This document shows, piece by piece, positions 26,802-35,974 of a stretch of 60,894 nucleotides of DNA. This DNA is from Carboxylicivirga marina (GTDB lineage Bacteria; Bacteroidota; Bacteroidia; Bacteroidales; Marinilabiliaceae), in contig NZ_JAENRR010000031.1 in NCBI RefSeq assembly GCF_016612505.1, forward strand, positions 1 to 60,894, given 5' to 3'. The notes below the pieces were generated by a model, which was not told where the DNA came from, made no database searches, and was given only the letters and a program-made list of their open reading frames with translations. Numbering within the stretch: the stretch's first letter is position 1; each line of letters begins with the position of its first letter. Made by a program: the position numbers and the translations under genes.

Positions 26802-29800
26802 CTATTGTATAGGTATTTCGATATTGAAAGTTGATCCCTTTCCAATTGCCGATTCTACCCAAATTTTGCCATGATGTTCATTCACGGCTATTTTACAAAA
26901 GCTAAGTCCCAATCCGTTAGAGTTAGCCTGGCCAGATTTCTTTAGTTCAATTTGCTGATAAAGGTCAAAGATACTTTCCTTAAAATCATCGGCTATTCCA
27001 TGTCCTTCATCCTGCACGGACAAAAGTAATGTTTTTTCGTTTTGCTTATTATTGGTAACACTTCTTAAAGTGATTTTTCCATTTATCTTGCTGTATTTTA
27101 TAGCATTGGTCAATAGATTAATGTATACCCTGCGCATGATGTCTTTATCAACATTCACCTGCATTGGTGTAGTCAGGTTTATTATCTCTATTTGGTTGTT
27201 TTTAAGTAAGAAACGCACTTCGTCTATGGCCTCGTTTGCAAGCTGTCTGATATCGCAATGCTGGTAAAATAATTTAAGTGAATGCGTTTCGTAGCGTCTG
27301 ACATCCAGTATGTTTTCTACTAAACACAACATTTGACGACTTGAACTATTAATGTGTTCAAGGTATTCGACTTCATTTAATGATGAAAGACCAATGATGC
27401 CATTTAGAGGGTTTTTCAAATCGTGAATTATCATGCTAATGATAACTTCTTTAAAGGATTCGAGCTTTTCGTTTTTAACAAGTATCTGTTGAAGTTCATT
27501 TTTCTGATGTTGTAACCTTTCCTTTTGGCTTAACAAGGCGGCTGTGCGCTCTGTTACTTTCTTTTGGAGGATTTTCTCTGTTCGTCTGTATTCTCTTGTT
27601 CTTAATTTATGAAGAATTAAAACAGTTAATGAAATAACGAGTAAGAGTGCTATATAAACCCAGTAGGAGCGCCACCATGGCGAATGTTTAATAATGCTTA
27701 TTTTTTTAGCTGAGGCCTTTATAACTTCGTTGTTTGATGGGTTAATAGGATAAATAGATAGTTCATATTGGCCTGGCTTCATATTCAGAAATGTTATTTC
27801 TCCATCGGCATAAAAGAACTCGCTTTCTTTGTTATTTTGGGTGATTTTGTAGGCAACTTTGTTGGTGTGAAAATTTCTGTAACTAAGACTGTTTACTCTT
27901 AAACTGAATAAGTCAATGTCGGCAGCTATTGAAATTTCATCCACATAGTTTATTTGACGTTCAAGTTTTCCGTTATTATTATGTGGCTGTCCTGGTTTAA
28001 TGGAGGTATTGTAAATTTTTAATTCACTGATAAATATTTCGGGTGTATCATGGTGAGGTGTGAACTGCTCTGTGTCAATCAAGTTAAAGCCATTGGTGCC
28101 ACCAAATAAAAGCATTCCATTGTCAAGTTGATAGAAGGAGCCAGGGTGAAACTCTATATTCTGAATATTTAAGCTGTTAATACCTTCTAATTCATTGTTT
28201 GTTCTGTTGAAGCTGAAAAGTCCGGAAGAACTACTTATCCAGAGGTACTCTTTAGAGCTTTCTGAAATACCATAATATTCAATATTCGGATATTTATCAC
28301 TCACTATATTAAATTCATTATTTCCTGAGTTATATTCAAACAATCCCTTGTTAGTAGCAATGTAAACAGATGAGTCTTTTGTAATACAGGTGCTATAACA
28401 AATAGTGGAAATGACAGAATCAAATAATTCTCCTGAACCGGTTGATGTATTTATTCGTAAAACACCTTTCCCGGCACTTGATAGCCAAAGTGACTTATCA
28501 TCAATAAGCTCTATGTGGAAGAAGTCCTGTATCTCATAATTGTTTTGGTAATAAACCTTAATCTTCTCACACACATTTCCATCGTATTTATAAAGTCCTC
28601 CATCAACACTTGCGATGTACAGCGTGGAATCGTCAGCTTCTTTAACCGAGCGAATAAAGTTACTTTGTAGCCTAGAGTTGTTTTTTGTGAGATTGACGAT
28701 GCTTTTCTTTGACAGGTTGATGATAAAGAGGCCATTGTTGTAGGTGCCAATATACACTTTCTCTTTGTTGTGATTGGTTGATAGCGAAGTAACAGGATAG
28801 TTTTGTAGTAGCTTGCTCACTTTTTTATTAAATGCGGATAGGTTCTCTTGTTTAAATGATTTATCTAGTATTGATAAACCATTTTCAGTGCCTATCCAGA
28901 TGGTGCCACTAAAGTCTTCGGCAAAACAATTTACATTTCTATTTGGTAAAATATTACGCTTGTAATAATGCTTGATACCATCGCCTTCATAATTCGCTTT
29001 GCTAAAACCGCCTTTAAAGTAGCCAATCCAAAGTAAACCCTCATCATCTATTAGTAGGCTCTCAAGTTGGTTGCTTGCCAATGAGTTTTTGTCATTATCG
29101 TGTTTGAAATGCTTATACTTTAAGTTATCTGGGTTTATTAGAAATAAACCTCCGCCATCGGAACTTACAAATACACCATATTCAGGGTGTGATTTCAAGT
29201 CAGATATATGAGAATTTTTTAAGCTCTTAAAAAATGGAGCCTCAGGCTGAAGTATTTGGTAATTCTCATCTAATAAAATTAATCCACTGTATTCGGTGCC
29301 TATCCAATACCTTTTATATTTATCTTTTACTACCCGCGTTATGTTGCTTAAAGGAACTGCTATTTCTGCTACTTTTTTATAGGTGCCTGTTTGCGAATTG
29401 AGTTCAATAATTTCGCCCGAATTGGTAAAAATACTCAGTAGTTGGTTGTACCTCGGTATTATTCCTCTTATGTCCGGTATCCCCTTTGTCAATACTTCCT
29501 CAAACTCATAATGAGTAAAGCCATTACCTGTTGTGTGGCTAAGACAATAATTTGTGCCAATCCACAATTGATCATCAAAGACTTCCAGGCAGTTGATGTA
29601 ATTATCGCTAATCGTTGAGTTATTTAATTCTTCAGCAGCCCAATAATGTTTGTATTGACCAGTTTCTATGTTTACACTAAAAAGCCCGTCGCCCCATGTG
29701 CCAGCCCATAAAGTTTTATTATCCAAAGTGGTTATGTCGGTTATTGAACTTTGAGTTGTATGAGCTGAATCAACAATAAATTGGTGTAAAGGAATAAAGT

Positions 29801-29996
29801 CGTGTCCTGTAAATAAATCAATGCCCTTGTCGGTGCCAAGCCACATTAATTGATTATGTGACTTATAAAAGCAGGTGACAGTACTGCCGGATATACCATC
29901 ATCAAGATTAAATGATTTAAATTTTAAATCATTTCCGCATAGCCATGTGTTGCAACCGAAAATGATTAGTAAAAACAATATGGTTCGAGTGTGCAT
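26802..29996 (-). CDS. Two-component sensor histidine kinase with Reg_prop/Y_Y_Y periplasmic domain
   Basis: A 1064-residue kinase. After a signal peptide come many two-component-regulator propeller repeats (about 25-690; LWLGTDKGIDLF, LWIGYFKGGF), a Y_Y_Y domain (about 700-765), one membrane helix (VYIALLLVISLTVLILHKL), a coiled-coil linker, HisKA with His858 in IIHDLKNPLNG, and HATPase_c with N box (NLLTNAIKYS) and G boxes (DEGHGIAD, NGLGLSF). Unlike classical Bacteroidota hybrid systems there is no receiver or AraC-type output domain, and no response regulator gene is nearby. An in-frame TTG lies 18 bp upstream, but the ATG at 29996 gives a normal signal peptide. Confidence 0.9.
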   Translation of the reverse strand: MHTRTILFLLIIFGCNTWLCGNDLKFKSFNLDDGISGSTVTCFYKSHNQLMWLGTDKGIDLFTGHDFIPLHQFIVDSAHTTQSSITDITTLDNKTLWAGTWGDGLFSVNIETGQYKHYWAAEELNNSTISDNYINCLEVFDDQLWIGTNYCLSHTTGNGFTHYEFEEVLTKGIPDIRGIIPRYNQLLSIFTNSGEIIELNSQTGTYKKVAEIAVPLSNITRVVKDKYKRYWIGTEYSGLILLDENYQILQPEAPFFKSLKNSHISDLKSHPEYGVFVSSDGGGLFLINPDNLKYKHFKHDNDKNSLASNQLESLLIDDEGLLWIGYFKGGFSKANYEGDGIKHYYKRNILPNRNVNCFAEDFSGTIWIGTENGLSILDKSFKQENLSAFNKKVSKLLQNYPVTSLSTNHNKEKVYIGTYNNGLFIINLSKKSIVNLTKNNSRLQSNFIRSVKEADDSTLYIASVDGGLYKYDGNVCEKIKVYYQNNYEIQDFFHIELIDDKSLWLSSAGKGVLRINTSTGSGELFDSVISTICYSTCITKDSSVYIATNKGLFEYNSGNNEFNIVSDKYPNIEYYGISESSKEYLWISSSSGLFSFNRTNNELEGINSLNIQNIEFHPGSFYQLDNGMLLFGGTNGFNLIDTEQFTPHHDTPEIFISELKIYNTSIKPGQPHNNNGKLERQINYVDEISIAADIDLFSLRVNSLSYRNFHTNKVAYKITQNNKESEFFYADGEITFLNMKPGQYELSIYPINPSNNEVIKASAKKISIIKHSPWWRSYWVYIALLLVISLTVLILHKLRTREYRRTEKILQKKVTERTAALLSQKERLQHQKNELQQILVKNEKLESFKEVIISMIIHDLKNPLNGIIGLSSLNEVEYLEHINSSSRQMLCLVENILDVRRYETHSLKLFYQHCDIRQLANEAIDEVRFLLKNNQIEIINLTTPMQVNVDKDIMRRVYINLLTNAIKYSKINGKITLRSVTNNKQNEKTLLLSVQDEGHGIADDFKESIFDLYQQIELKKSGQANSNGLGLSFCKIAVNEHHGKIWVESAIGKGSTFNIEIPIQ

Positions 29997-30144
29997 ATTT
30001 TCTTTTATTAGCAATCAGGCAATCGAGTTCTTAATTAACAAATCAAAGTGTAATTTAACGTTTAATAACTGTATATCAGTATTTATGGCATATATATTGA
30101 ATTAAACCTATCAGATTTTTTTCATAGATTTGGGTTAGGTTAGT

Positions 30145-30187
30145 AAAAGGACAAGTAGCAACGGCTTCATTGTCCTTTTCTTTTTTA
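30145..30187. terminator. Terminator downstream of the DJ-1 gene
   Basis: A 10-bp stem AAAAGGACAA/TTGTCCTTTT (30145-30154 with 30170-30179), followed on the plus strand by CTTTTTT. It starts 6 bp from the DJ-1 stop codon and may act on both strands. A plus-strand TAGATTTG box lies just before it (30125-30132). Confidence 0.7.
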
Positions 30188-30736
30188 GTGGCTCACCAGC
30201 ATCTTTTGTGCCAGCTCATTGGCGACTTTACTTCCGCATAGTTCATTAACCAAGTTTATGGAAAACTGCATGGATGCACCAATAGCATTGGCCGTTATGA
30301 CGTTACCATCTTGAATTGTTTTCGCTGATGAAATATTAGCACCTTTTAAATGTGCCTCAAATCCAGGGTAACAGACAGCATTTTTATTTTTCAGTAAATC
30401 AAGTTCGCCCAAAATGAGTGGGGCTGCACAAATGGCACCAATTAGTTTTCCTTTATCAGCAAAGTCGAGTATCACTTTTTTTAATTCGGCATGGGCATTT
30501 AAATTATGCGTACCAGGCATACCTCCGGGTAATATAAGGGCATCAATGTTCGAAAAATCGGTTGAGTTAAATGTTTGGTCGGCAAGCACGCTAATGTTAT
30601 GCGAGCCACAAACCTGTTTATTTTCGGTGATAGAAACAGTGGTGACCTCCACATTAGCTCGTCTTAATACATCAACAGGGGTTAATGCTTCTACTTCTTC
30701 AAAACCGTCTGCCAAAAAGATAATAACGCGCTTCAT
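30185..30736 (-). CDS. DJ-1/PfpI family protein (YajL-like)
   Basis: A 183-residue flavodoxin-like protein of the DJ-1 subfamily. The nucleophile Cys103 is in IGAICAAPLIL at the strand-helix elbow; the acidic partner is in DGFEEVEALTPVDVLRR (10-26); and PGGMPG is present. Members are linked to stress protection and have glyoxalase III or deglycase-type activities; the true substrate is disputed. No neighbouring gene helps to define its role. It ends next to the terminator at 30145-30187. Confidence 0.88.
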   Translation of the reverse strand: MKRVIIFLADGFEEVEALTPVDVLRRANVEVTTVSITENKQVCGSHNISVLADQTFNSTDFSNIDALILPGGMPGTHNLNAHAELKKVILDFADKGKLIGAICAAPLILGELDLLKNKNAVCYPGFEAHLKGANISSAKTIQDGNVITANAIGASMQFSINLVNELCGSKVANELAQKMLVSH

Positions 30737-30888
30737 TGAGTTGAAATTTATGTGTTTAGTTAAAGTGAATTAAAAGAGAATATTGCTAAGTTGCCTGTTA
30801 AATTTACTCTTTAACACATAAAAGTAAGGAAAGGAAATGAAGAACGAAAGCAAAGCATGGCATTGCTTTGAAATAGCAGAATTATGGT

Positions 30889-30919
30889 AAAAAAAACGGG
30901 ATGCTATTGGCATCCCGTT
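30889..30919 (-). terminator. Rho-independent terminator of rho
   Basis: A 10-bp stem AACGGGATGC/GCATCCCGTT (30895-30904 with 30910-30919). On the minus strand it runs into eight T. It sits 20 bp past the rho stop codon. Confidence 0.9.
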
Positions 30920-30938
30920 CTTTAGAATCTATTTTACG

Positions 30939-32702
30939 TTAATTATCGTTCATCGAAATCAAAAACTCTTCATTAGAGCTTGTTTTGCGCATTCTGTCAT
31001 GTAAGAATTGCATTGCTTCAACAGCTGTCATATCAGACAAGTAGTTACGAAGTATCCAGATGCGATTCATCATATCTGGCTCAATCAATAGGTCTTCACG
31101 TCTAGTGCTCGACATGTTAACATCAACTGCAGGGAAGATACGCTTATTAGAAAGCTTACGTTCAAGCTGAAGTTCCATGTTACCGGTTCCTTTAAATTCT
31201 TCGAAGATCACTTCATCCATTTTAGAACCGGTTTCAGTTAATGCTGTTGCAATAATGGTTAATGAACCACCTTTTTCAATGTTACGCGCAGCACCAAAGA
31301 AACGCTTTGGACGGTGTAAAGCATTGGCGTCAACACCACCAGACAGAACTTTACCTGAAGCAGGTGAAACTGTATTGTAAGCACGCGCTAAACGTGTAAT
31401 AGAGTCAAGTAGTACAACAACGTCGTGACCACATTCTACCATTCGCTTGGCTTTTTCAAGTACTATGTTGGCAACCTTTACATGGCGCTCAGCTGGCTCA
31501 TCAAATGTTGATGAAACAACCTCGGCATTTACGCTGCGTGCCATATCTGTTACTTCCTCCGGACGTTCGTCAATTAAGAGGATGATCATGTATACTTCTG
31601 GGTGATTAGCGGCAATGGAATTGGCCACATCCTTTAATAAAACTGTTTTACCAGTTTTTGGCTGTGCCACAATTAATCCACGCTGCCCCTTACCAATTGG
31701 CGAGAACATGTCAACCACACGTGATGATAAATTGGATTTCGGCCCGGTGGTTAAATCAAATTTTTCATCCGGGAATATTGGCGTTAAGTGATCGAATGGC
31801 ACACGGTCGCGCACAAAAGCAGGCTCACGACCATTGATTTGTTCCACCTTAATTAATGGGAAATATTTTTCACCTTCTTTTGGTGGGCGAATGGTACCTA
31901 ATACGCTATCGCCGGTTTTTAGGCCAAATAACTTAATCTGTGACTGAGATACATAGATGTCATCAGGTGAATTCAAATAGTTGTAATCAGATGAGCGCAG
32001 GAAGCCATAGCCATCAGGCATAATTTCTAATACACCGGATGCCGAAATGATACCCTCAAATTCGTATTGCTTGTCATCTCTACGATCATTCTGGCGACGA
32101 TTGTCTCTATTGTCACGGTTTTGAAAACGACGTTTGTCATCACCTTGGCGGTTATCGCGGTTGCGGTTGTCGCGGTTGTCATCACGACGCTTAAAATCGC
32201 GAGGAGCATCTGTTCTTTCTGTTTTCTCAGGTCGTTCTGTTTTTTCTGCTTTAGGCGCTTTTTCTTCAACCTCTTCTTTTGCTTCAGTAGCTTCTTGTGC
32301 AGGGGCTTCTTTAGGGGTCTCCTTTTTAGATGCCTTAACAGGCTCTTTCTTTACCGACTCTTTTTTAACTTCTGCCTTCTTTGCAGGAGCCTCAGCTGAT
32401 TTATCTTTTTCCTCTTCTTTGTCATTAATAGCACCTGCAGCTTCGGCTACTTTTGATTTAACAGATGAGGCTACCGGTCCATCGTTGCGCTGAGTGCGCG
32501 GGCGTTTGCTTCGAGGTTTCTTTTCGGTGGGTTTGTCTTTTTTAGGCTTCTTATCAGCTGAAACCTGAATGGCTTGTTCGTCAAGGATTTTGTAAACTAA
32601 ATCCTGTTTTTTGAAGGATTCAACACGCTTGACATTAAGCTCTTTAGCAATTTGACGTAATTCTGTCAAAAGCTTTTTGTTTAGTTCTAGTATATCATAC
32701 AT
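30939..32702 (-). CDS. rho: Transcription termination factor Rho with long charged insert
   Basis: A 587-residue Rho, against about 420 in E. coli. Residues 1-45 are the Rho N-terminal helical domain ([18 protein letters not shown]). Residues about 48-212 are an inserted low-complexity region, first Lys/Glu/Ala-rich, then Arg/Asp/Asn-rich ([15 protein letters not shown]). The cold-shock RNA-binding fold ([20 protein letters not shown]) and the hexameric ATPase with Walker A AQPKTGKT (346-353), Q-loop and R-loop follow. It ends transcripts by RNA translocation. Such disordered inserts are known in Bacteroidota Rho. It is divergent from the sigma gene and has its own promoter and a 110-nt structured leader. 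Confidence 0.97.
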   Translation of the reverse strand: MYDILELNKKLLTELRQIAKELNVKRVESFKKQDLVYKILDEQAIQVSADKKPKKDKPTEKKPRSKRPRTQRNDGPVASSVKSKVAEAAGAINDKEEEKDKSAEAPAKKAEVKKESVKKEPVKASKKETPKEAPAQEATEAKEEVEEKAPKAEKTERPEKTERTDAPRDFKRRDDNRDNRNRDNRQGDDKRRFQNRDNRDNRRQNDRRDDKQYEFEGIISASGVLEIMPDGYGFLRSSDYNYLNSPDDIYVSQSQIKLFGLKTGDSVLGTIRPPKEGEKYFPLIKVEQINGREPAFVRDRVPFDHLTPIFPDEKFDLTTGPKSNLSSRVVDMFSPIGKGQRGLIVAQPKTGKTVLLKDVANSIAANHPEVYMIILLIDERPEEVTDMARSVNAEVVSSTFDEPAERHVKVANIVLEKAKRMVECGHDVVVLLDSITRLARAYNTVSPASGKVLSGGVDANALHRPKRFFGAARNIEKGGSLTIIATALTETGSKMDEVIFEEFKGTGNMELQLERKLSNKRIFPAVDVNMSSTRREDLLIEPDMMNRIWILRNYLSDMTAVEAMQFLHDRMRKTSSNEEFLISMNDN

Positions 32703-32785
32703 AACTATAGTAACAATATTTTAAGAAATATCCTTTTGGATTAATTTGTATTCTGAATTATAATACTCGAAAGTTAAAATAAGGA

Positions 32786-32807
32786 TTGACTACCTGACAG
32801 GCGTCAA
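32786..32807 (-). other. Hairpin in the rho leader
   Basis: On the minus strand TTGAC-g-CCTG-t-CAGG-ta-GTCAA forms a nested hairpin just after the predicted start of transcription, about 85 nt before the rho ATG. It could be involved in control of rho, which is self-regulated in other bacteria (inference). Confidence 0.4.
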
Positions 32808-32819
32808 CTTTAGTTCATG

Positions 32820-32850
32820 CAAATCTATGGAAAGTTTATCTACTCACAAA
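32820..32850 (-). promoter_or_regulatory. Promoter of rho
   Basis: On the minus strand TTTG (32850-32847), 19 bp, TAGATTTG (32827-32820): an ideal Bacteroidota promoter. The leader to the rho ATG would be about 110 nt. It lies within the 303-bp divergent region shared with the sigma gene; the rest of that region (32851-33005) shows no clear -7 box for the sigma gene. Confidence 0.75.
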
Positions 32851-33005
32851 ACATTTTCGTCAAATTAATGGAAATAGCTTAGTATTTTAACTATCAATCA
32901 CTTTGTAAGTCGCAAAAAAAAATGCATTTTTAAAAAAGCTTTTAAACAAATTTCATTGCTTCGGCGTTGTTATAAAGAACCAGGACCAAACATAACCATT
33001 TAGAT

Positions 33006-33872
33006 ATGAGACAACTCAAGATTACTAAGCAAGTTACTAACCGCGAGACGCCTTCGCTGGACAAGTATTTGCATGAAATTGGAAAAGTTAAGCTTCTTAA
33101 TGCGGATGAGGAAGTTGTTTTAGCCAAAAAAATTAAGCAAGGAGATAACAAAGCATTAGAACGACTTATAAATTCCAATTTGCGTTTTGTTGTTTCGGTT
33201 TCTAAGCAATATCAAAACCAAGGATTGAGTTTGCCAGATTTAATCAATGAAGGAAATCTTGGATTGATAAAAGCAGCTCAGCGTTTTGATGAAACACGAG
33301 GTTTTAAATTTATTAGTTACGCCGTCTGGTGGATACGACAGTCAATACTTCAGGCTTTAGCAGAGCAGGCGCGTATCGTAAGGTTGCCGCTCAATAAAAT
33401 TGGTTCGATTAATAAGGTTAATAATGCCTTTTCACGTCTGGAGCAAGATTTTCAACGTGAACCAACGGCCGATGAAATTGCCAAAATTTTGGAGATCGCT
33501 CCCAAAGAAGTAAAAGAAGCACTGAAAGTGTCGTCGCGTCATGTATCAATGGATGCCCCATTAAAAAAGGATGAGGACAATACCTTGTACGATGTGCTTT
33601 TATCGAATGATTCACTGAGTCCTGATACACATCTGTTGGATGATTCGTTACGTCAGGAAATTGATCGTTCACTGGCTACCTTGTCAACGCGAGAATCTGA
33701 TATTATCAAATTATATTATGGTTTAAGTGGTGAGCCTCCATACTCACTTGAGGAAATTGGTAAGCTGTTTAATCTAACGCGGGAACGCGTACGACAAATT
33801 AAAGAAAAAGCCATTAAGCGCCTGAAAAATACTTATCGAAGTAAGATATTGCGCTCTTTTTTGGGACAATAA
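33006..33872 (+). CDS. rpoD: Primary RNA polymerase sigma-70 factor
   Basis: A 288-residue group 1-type sigma factor with no region 1.1. It has region 1.2 ([15 protein letters not shown]), 2 ([48 protein letters not shown]), 3 ([11 protein letters not shown]) and 4 (LGLSGEP-type [35 protein letters not shown]). This short form is the main sigma factor of Bacteroidota and recognises TTTG/TAnnTTTG promoters such as those in this window. It is transcribed away from rho. Its terminator (33905-33934) has a -7-like element in the loop. Confidence 0.93.
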   Translation: MRQLKITKQVTNRETPSLDKYLHEIGKVKLLNADEEVVLAKKIKQGDNKALERLINSNLRFVVSVSKQYQNQGLSLPDLINEGNLGLIKAAQRFDETRGFKFISYAVWWIRQSILQALAEQARIVRLPLNKIGSINKVNNAFSRLEQDFQREPTADEIAKILEIAPKEVKEALKVSSRHVSMDAPLKKDEDNTLYDVLLSNDSLSPDTHLLDDSLRQEIDRSLATLSTRESDIIKLYYGLSGEPPYSLEEIGKLFNLTRERVRQIKEKAIKRLKNTYRSKILRSFLGQ

Positions 33873-33904
33873 CAAATATGTGAAATATCATAGGTCGATA
33901 TATG

Positions 33905-33934
33905 AATGTGTTGTATTTTTGCAACACATTTTTT
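33905..33934 (+). terminator. Rho-independent terminator of the sigma gene
   Basis: Stem AATGTGTTG/CAACACATT (33905-33913 with 33922-33930, 9 bp), loop TATTTTTG (33914-33921), then T residues to 33934. The loop itself matches the TAnnTTTG promoter element. Confidence 0.88.
33914..33921 (+). promoter_or_regulatory. Possible -7 element of rpe inside a terminator loop
   Basis: TATTTTTG is a perfect TAnnTTTG match, 37 bp before the rpe ATG, a typical promoter distance. There is no clear -33 TTTG about 20 bp upstream, so it may be chance. Confidence 0.45.
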
Positions 33935-33958
33935 ATTGAATAAATAAGCAATCGAGAA

Positions 33959-34615
33959 ATGAAACATTTAATCGCACCATCATTATTGGCGGCAGATTTT
34001 AGTAATCTGAAAAAAGATGTAGAACTAATAAATAATAGTGAGGCTGATTGGTTTCACCTGGACATAATGGATGGTGTTTTTGTGCCAAATATATCTTTTG
34101 GAATTCCAATATTGGAATCGATAAAACCTTTGGCAAAGAAACCTTTTGATGTGCATTTGATGATTGTTCAACCTGAGCGTTACATCGAAACGTTTAAAAA
34201 GGCTGGTGCCGATATATTTAATGTGCATTATGAGGCCAGTACGCATTTGCATCGTACAGTACAAACAGTTCATGACGCCGGAATGAAAGCTGGAGTAACG
34301 CTTAATCCGCATACACCTGTTTCAGTTTTGGAAGATATTATTAGTGAGCTGGATTTAGTCTTGCTAATGTCTGTTAATCCAGGCTTTGGAGGTCAGAAAT
34401 TCATTAAAAATACCTTTGATAAAGTGGAACAGCTTAAAGAGCTTATTTTACGAAAAAATAGTCGGGCATTAATTCAGATAGACGGTGGCGTAGATAATAC
34501 AAATGCCACAGAGTTGATTGATAAAGGTGCTGATGTATTGGTAGCAGGCAGTTACGTTTTTAAGTCGTCAAATCCTGAGGCGACGATTAAAGGCTTAAAA
34601 GAGCTGAGTTTTTAA
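33959..34615 (+). CDS. rpe: Ribulose-phosphate 3-epimerase
   Basis: A 218-residue TIM barrel of normal length. Signature motifs: APSLLAADFSNL (start), HLDIMDGVFVPNISFG with metal-binding His and Asp, HLMIVQPERYI, LMSVNPGFGGQKFI and IDGGVDNTN with the catalytic Asp. It interconverts ribulose 5-phosphate and xylulose 5-phosphate in the pentose phosphate pathway. It stands between two terminators, so is probably transcribed alone. Confidence 0.97.
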   Translation: MKHLIAPSLLAADFSNLKKDVELINNSEADWFHLDIMDGVFVPNISFGIPILESIKPLAKKPFDVHLMIVQPERYIETFKKAGADIFNVHYEASTHLHRTVQTVHDAGMKAGVTLNPHTPVSVLEDIISELDLVLLMSVNPGFGGQKFIKNTFDKVEQLKELILRKNSRALIQIDGGVDNTNATELIDKGADVLVAGSYVFKSSNPEATIKGLKELSF

Positions 34616-34641
34616 GTCATTTATGATATTACAATAAAGAG

Positions 34642-34670
34642 AAAGGCAGGTTATATTATCTGCCTTTTTT
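34642..34670 (+). terminator. Rho-independent terminator of rpe
   Basis: Stem AAAGGCAG/CTGCCTTT (34642-34649 with 34660-34667), 10-nt loop, then T residues. Confidence 0.88.
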
Positions 34671-34898
34671 ATTCTGTAAATTCTTACCATTAGCTCGTTA
34701 TATAATATCAAAAATCTGTTTGGTAATTATTGGTAAGGTTTTTTAATCAAATGATTAATTGGATGCTGGTTTTAAGGCAAGTTGAAAGATGGCTTTGTAT
34801 TGCTTTATTTTTAAGTAAGTATTTTTGAAGCTCACAATTAGGTCGTTCTGTGTTTAGTTTTGCCTGGGCCTATATCTGGATTGAATCGTCGCTGAGTC

Positions 34899-35006
34899 GG
34901 AGTAAACTCATACTAAACTCAAAGTAAACTCGTATTAAATTCGAATACAAGTGAGTTTAGTCTATCTTTAATATGAGTTGAATGTGAAAAAAGTTTGAGT
35001 TTAGAG
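34899..35006. repeat. Tandem 11-bp repeats with inverted copies upstream of the methyltransferase
   Basis: Four head-to-tail 11-bp units end at 34909, 34920, 34931 and 34942, with consensus wAnTAAACTC (for example ATACTAAACTC, AAAGTAAACTC). Inverted copies follow: GAGTTTAGT (34953-34961), a degenerate GAGTTGAAT near 34976, and GAGTTTAG (34997-35004). The 11-bp period is about one helical turn, so the sites face one side of the DNA, as in a multi-site operator. CTAAACTCAAA at 34913-34923 is exactly complementary to part of the last inverted copy, so a long hairpin is also possible. No protein can be named as its ligand. Confidence 0.65.
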
Positions 35007-35065
35007 CATAGTGAGTACGATTGTGCTACAAAGCAGAAGGCTGTATCTGATATTTCACGAACATC

Positions 35066-35096
35066 TTGGTTATCATTTTGCTAAATGCTATTTTTG
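35066..35096 (+). promoter_or_regulatory. Promoter of the methyltransferase gene
   Basis: TTG (35066-35068), 20 bp, TATTTTTG (35089-35096). Transcription would start near 35103, eleven bases before the ATG at 35114. Confidence 0.65.
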
Positions 35097-35113
35097 CACC
35101 ACAGATTTATAAT

Positions 35114-35836
35114 ATGGGAGAAGAATTAAAGAGCGATCCATTAGGGCGGGCGGCACTTGAGTATTTAGGTGGTGCACGAGGACTCGAAATAAAAGTACAA
35201 TCCAATATAGTTGAAGATGACGTTATTCCTGTTGACTATTTGTTTAGAAGCTATAACGAAATGCCTGTTCTGGAGCAGAAGGCATTGAATCATTGTACAG
35301 GAAGGGTATTGGATGTTGGTGGTGCTGTAGGTTCGCATGCACTAGAACTTCAAAAGAAGGGTATAGATGTTACTTTGTTAGATACGTCTTATGGATGTTG
35401 CCAGGTAGCGCGTCAACGAGGTGTCAAAAACGTGATTAATGAAGATTTTTATACTTATGAACCAACGGAGAAGTTTGATACATTACTGTTGATGATGAAT
35501 GGGATTGGCATTGCAGCAGCACTAGAGCATTTGCCGGTTTTTTTAGCATCTGCCAAGCATTTATTAAATCCCGGGGGGCGAATAATACTAGATAGTTCCG
35601 ATTTGCGTTATCTATATATCGATGAGGATAGCTATTGTGAATTGCCTGAGGAACGTTATTACGGAGAGGTTATGTATACCATGGCCTACAAGAAACATAA
35701 AACCCAACCTTTTGAGTGGTTGTTTATTGATTCGGCCTTATTGGCAGTGAAGGCAAAGGAGAATGGTTTCTTATTTAAAATGTTAGCAGAAGGCGAACAT
35801 TACGATTACTTGACAAGTTTGACACTTATCAAGTAA
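35114..35836 (+). CDS. Class I SAM-dependent methyltransferase
   Basis: A 240-residue Rossmann-fold methyltransferase. The SAM loop is VLDVGGAVGSHALEL (from residue 65), the acidic end of strand 2 is VTLLDTS, then a strand 4 region DTLLLMMNGIGIAA and strand 5 LNPGGRIILDSSD. This is close to generic small-molecule or cofactor methyltransferases; substrate unknown. The frame is open upstream from a TTG at 35066, but a consensus promoter occupies that part, so the ATG at 35114 is chosen. An array of 11-bp repeats lies 60-170 bp upstream and may control it. Confidence 0.8.
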   Translation: MGEELKSDPLGRAALEYLGGARGLEIKVQSNIVEDDVIPVDYLFRSYNEMPVLEQKALNHCTGRVLDVGGAVGSHALELQKKGIDVTLLDTSYGCCQVARQRGVKNVINEDFYTYEPTEKFDTLLLMMNGIGIAAALEHLPVFLASAKHLLNPGGRIILDSSDLRYLYIDEDSYCELPEERYYGEVMYTMAYKKHKTQPFEWLFIDSALLAVKAKENGFLFKMLAEGEHYDYLTSLTLIK

Positions 35837-35974
35837 ATTTGTTCAGTTATAAGGATAATAGTGATGTTCGTCAAAGAAAGTGGAGTTGTGATGTATTTAA
35901 CAAAAGAATTTAATTGTGGGTAAATACATTTTAGTATCTTTCGAAAGTTGTTTGAATTATTAAAATTCAGGATT

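Noticed and set aside
29997-30014. TTG start for the sensor kinase
   Set aside because: The ATG 18 bp downstream gives a standard signal peptide and is the stronger start codon.
32067-32493. Two long plus-strand open frames opposite rho (110 and 119 residues)
   Set aside because: They mirror the low-complexity Lys/Glu/Arg codons of the Rho insert, are Ser- or Phe/Val-rich without any motif, and lie wholly inside rho.
34899-35006. CRISPR array
   Set aside because: The units are 11 bp with no spacers, some are inverted, and there are no cas genes.
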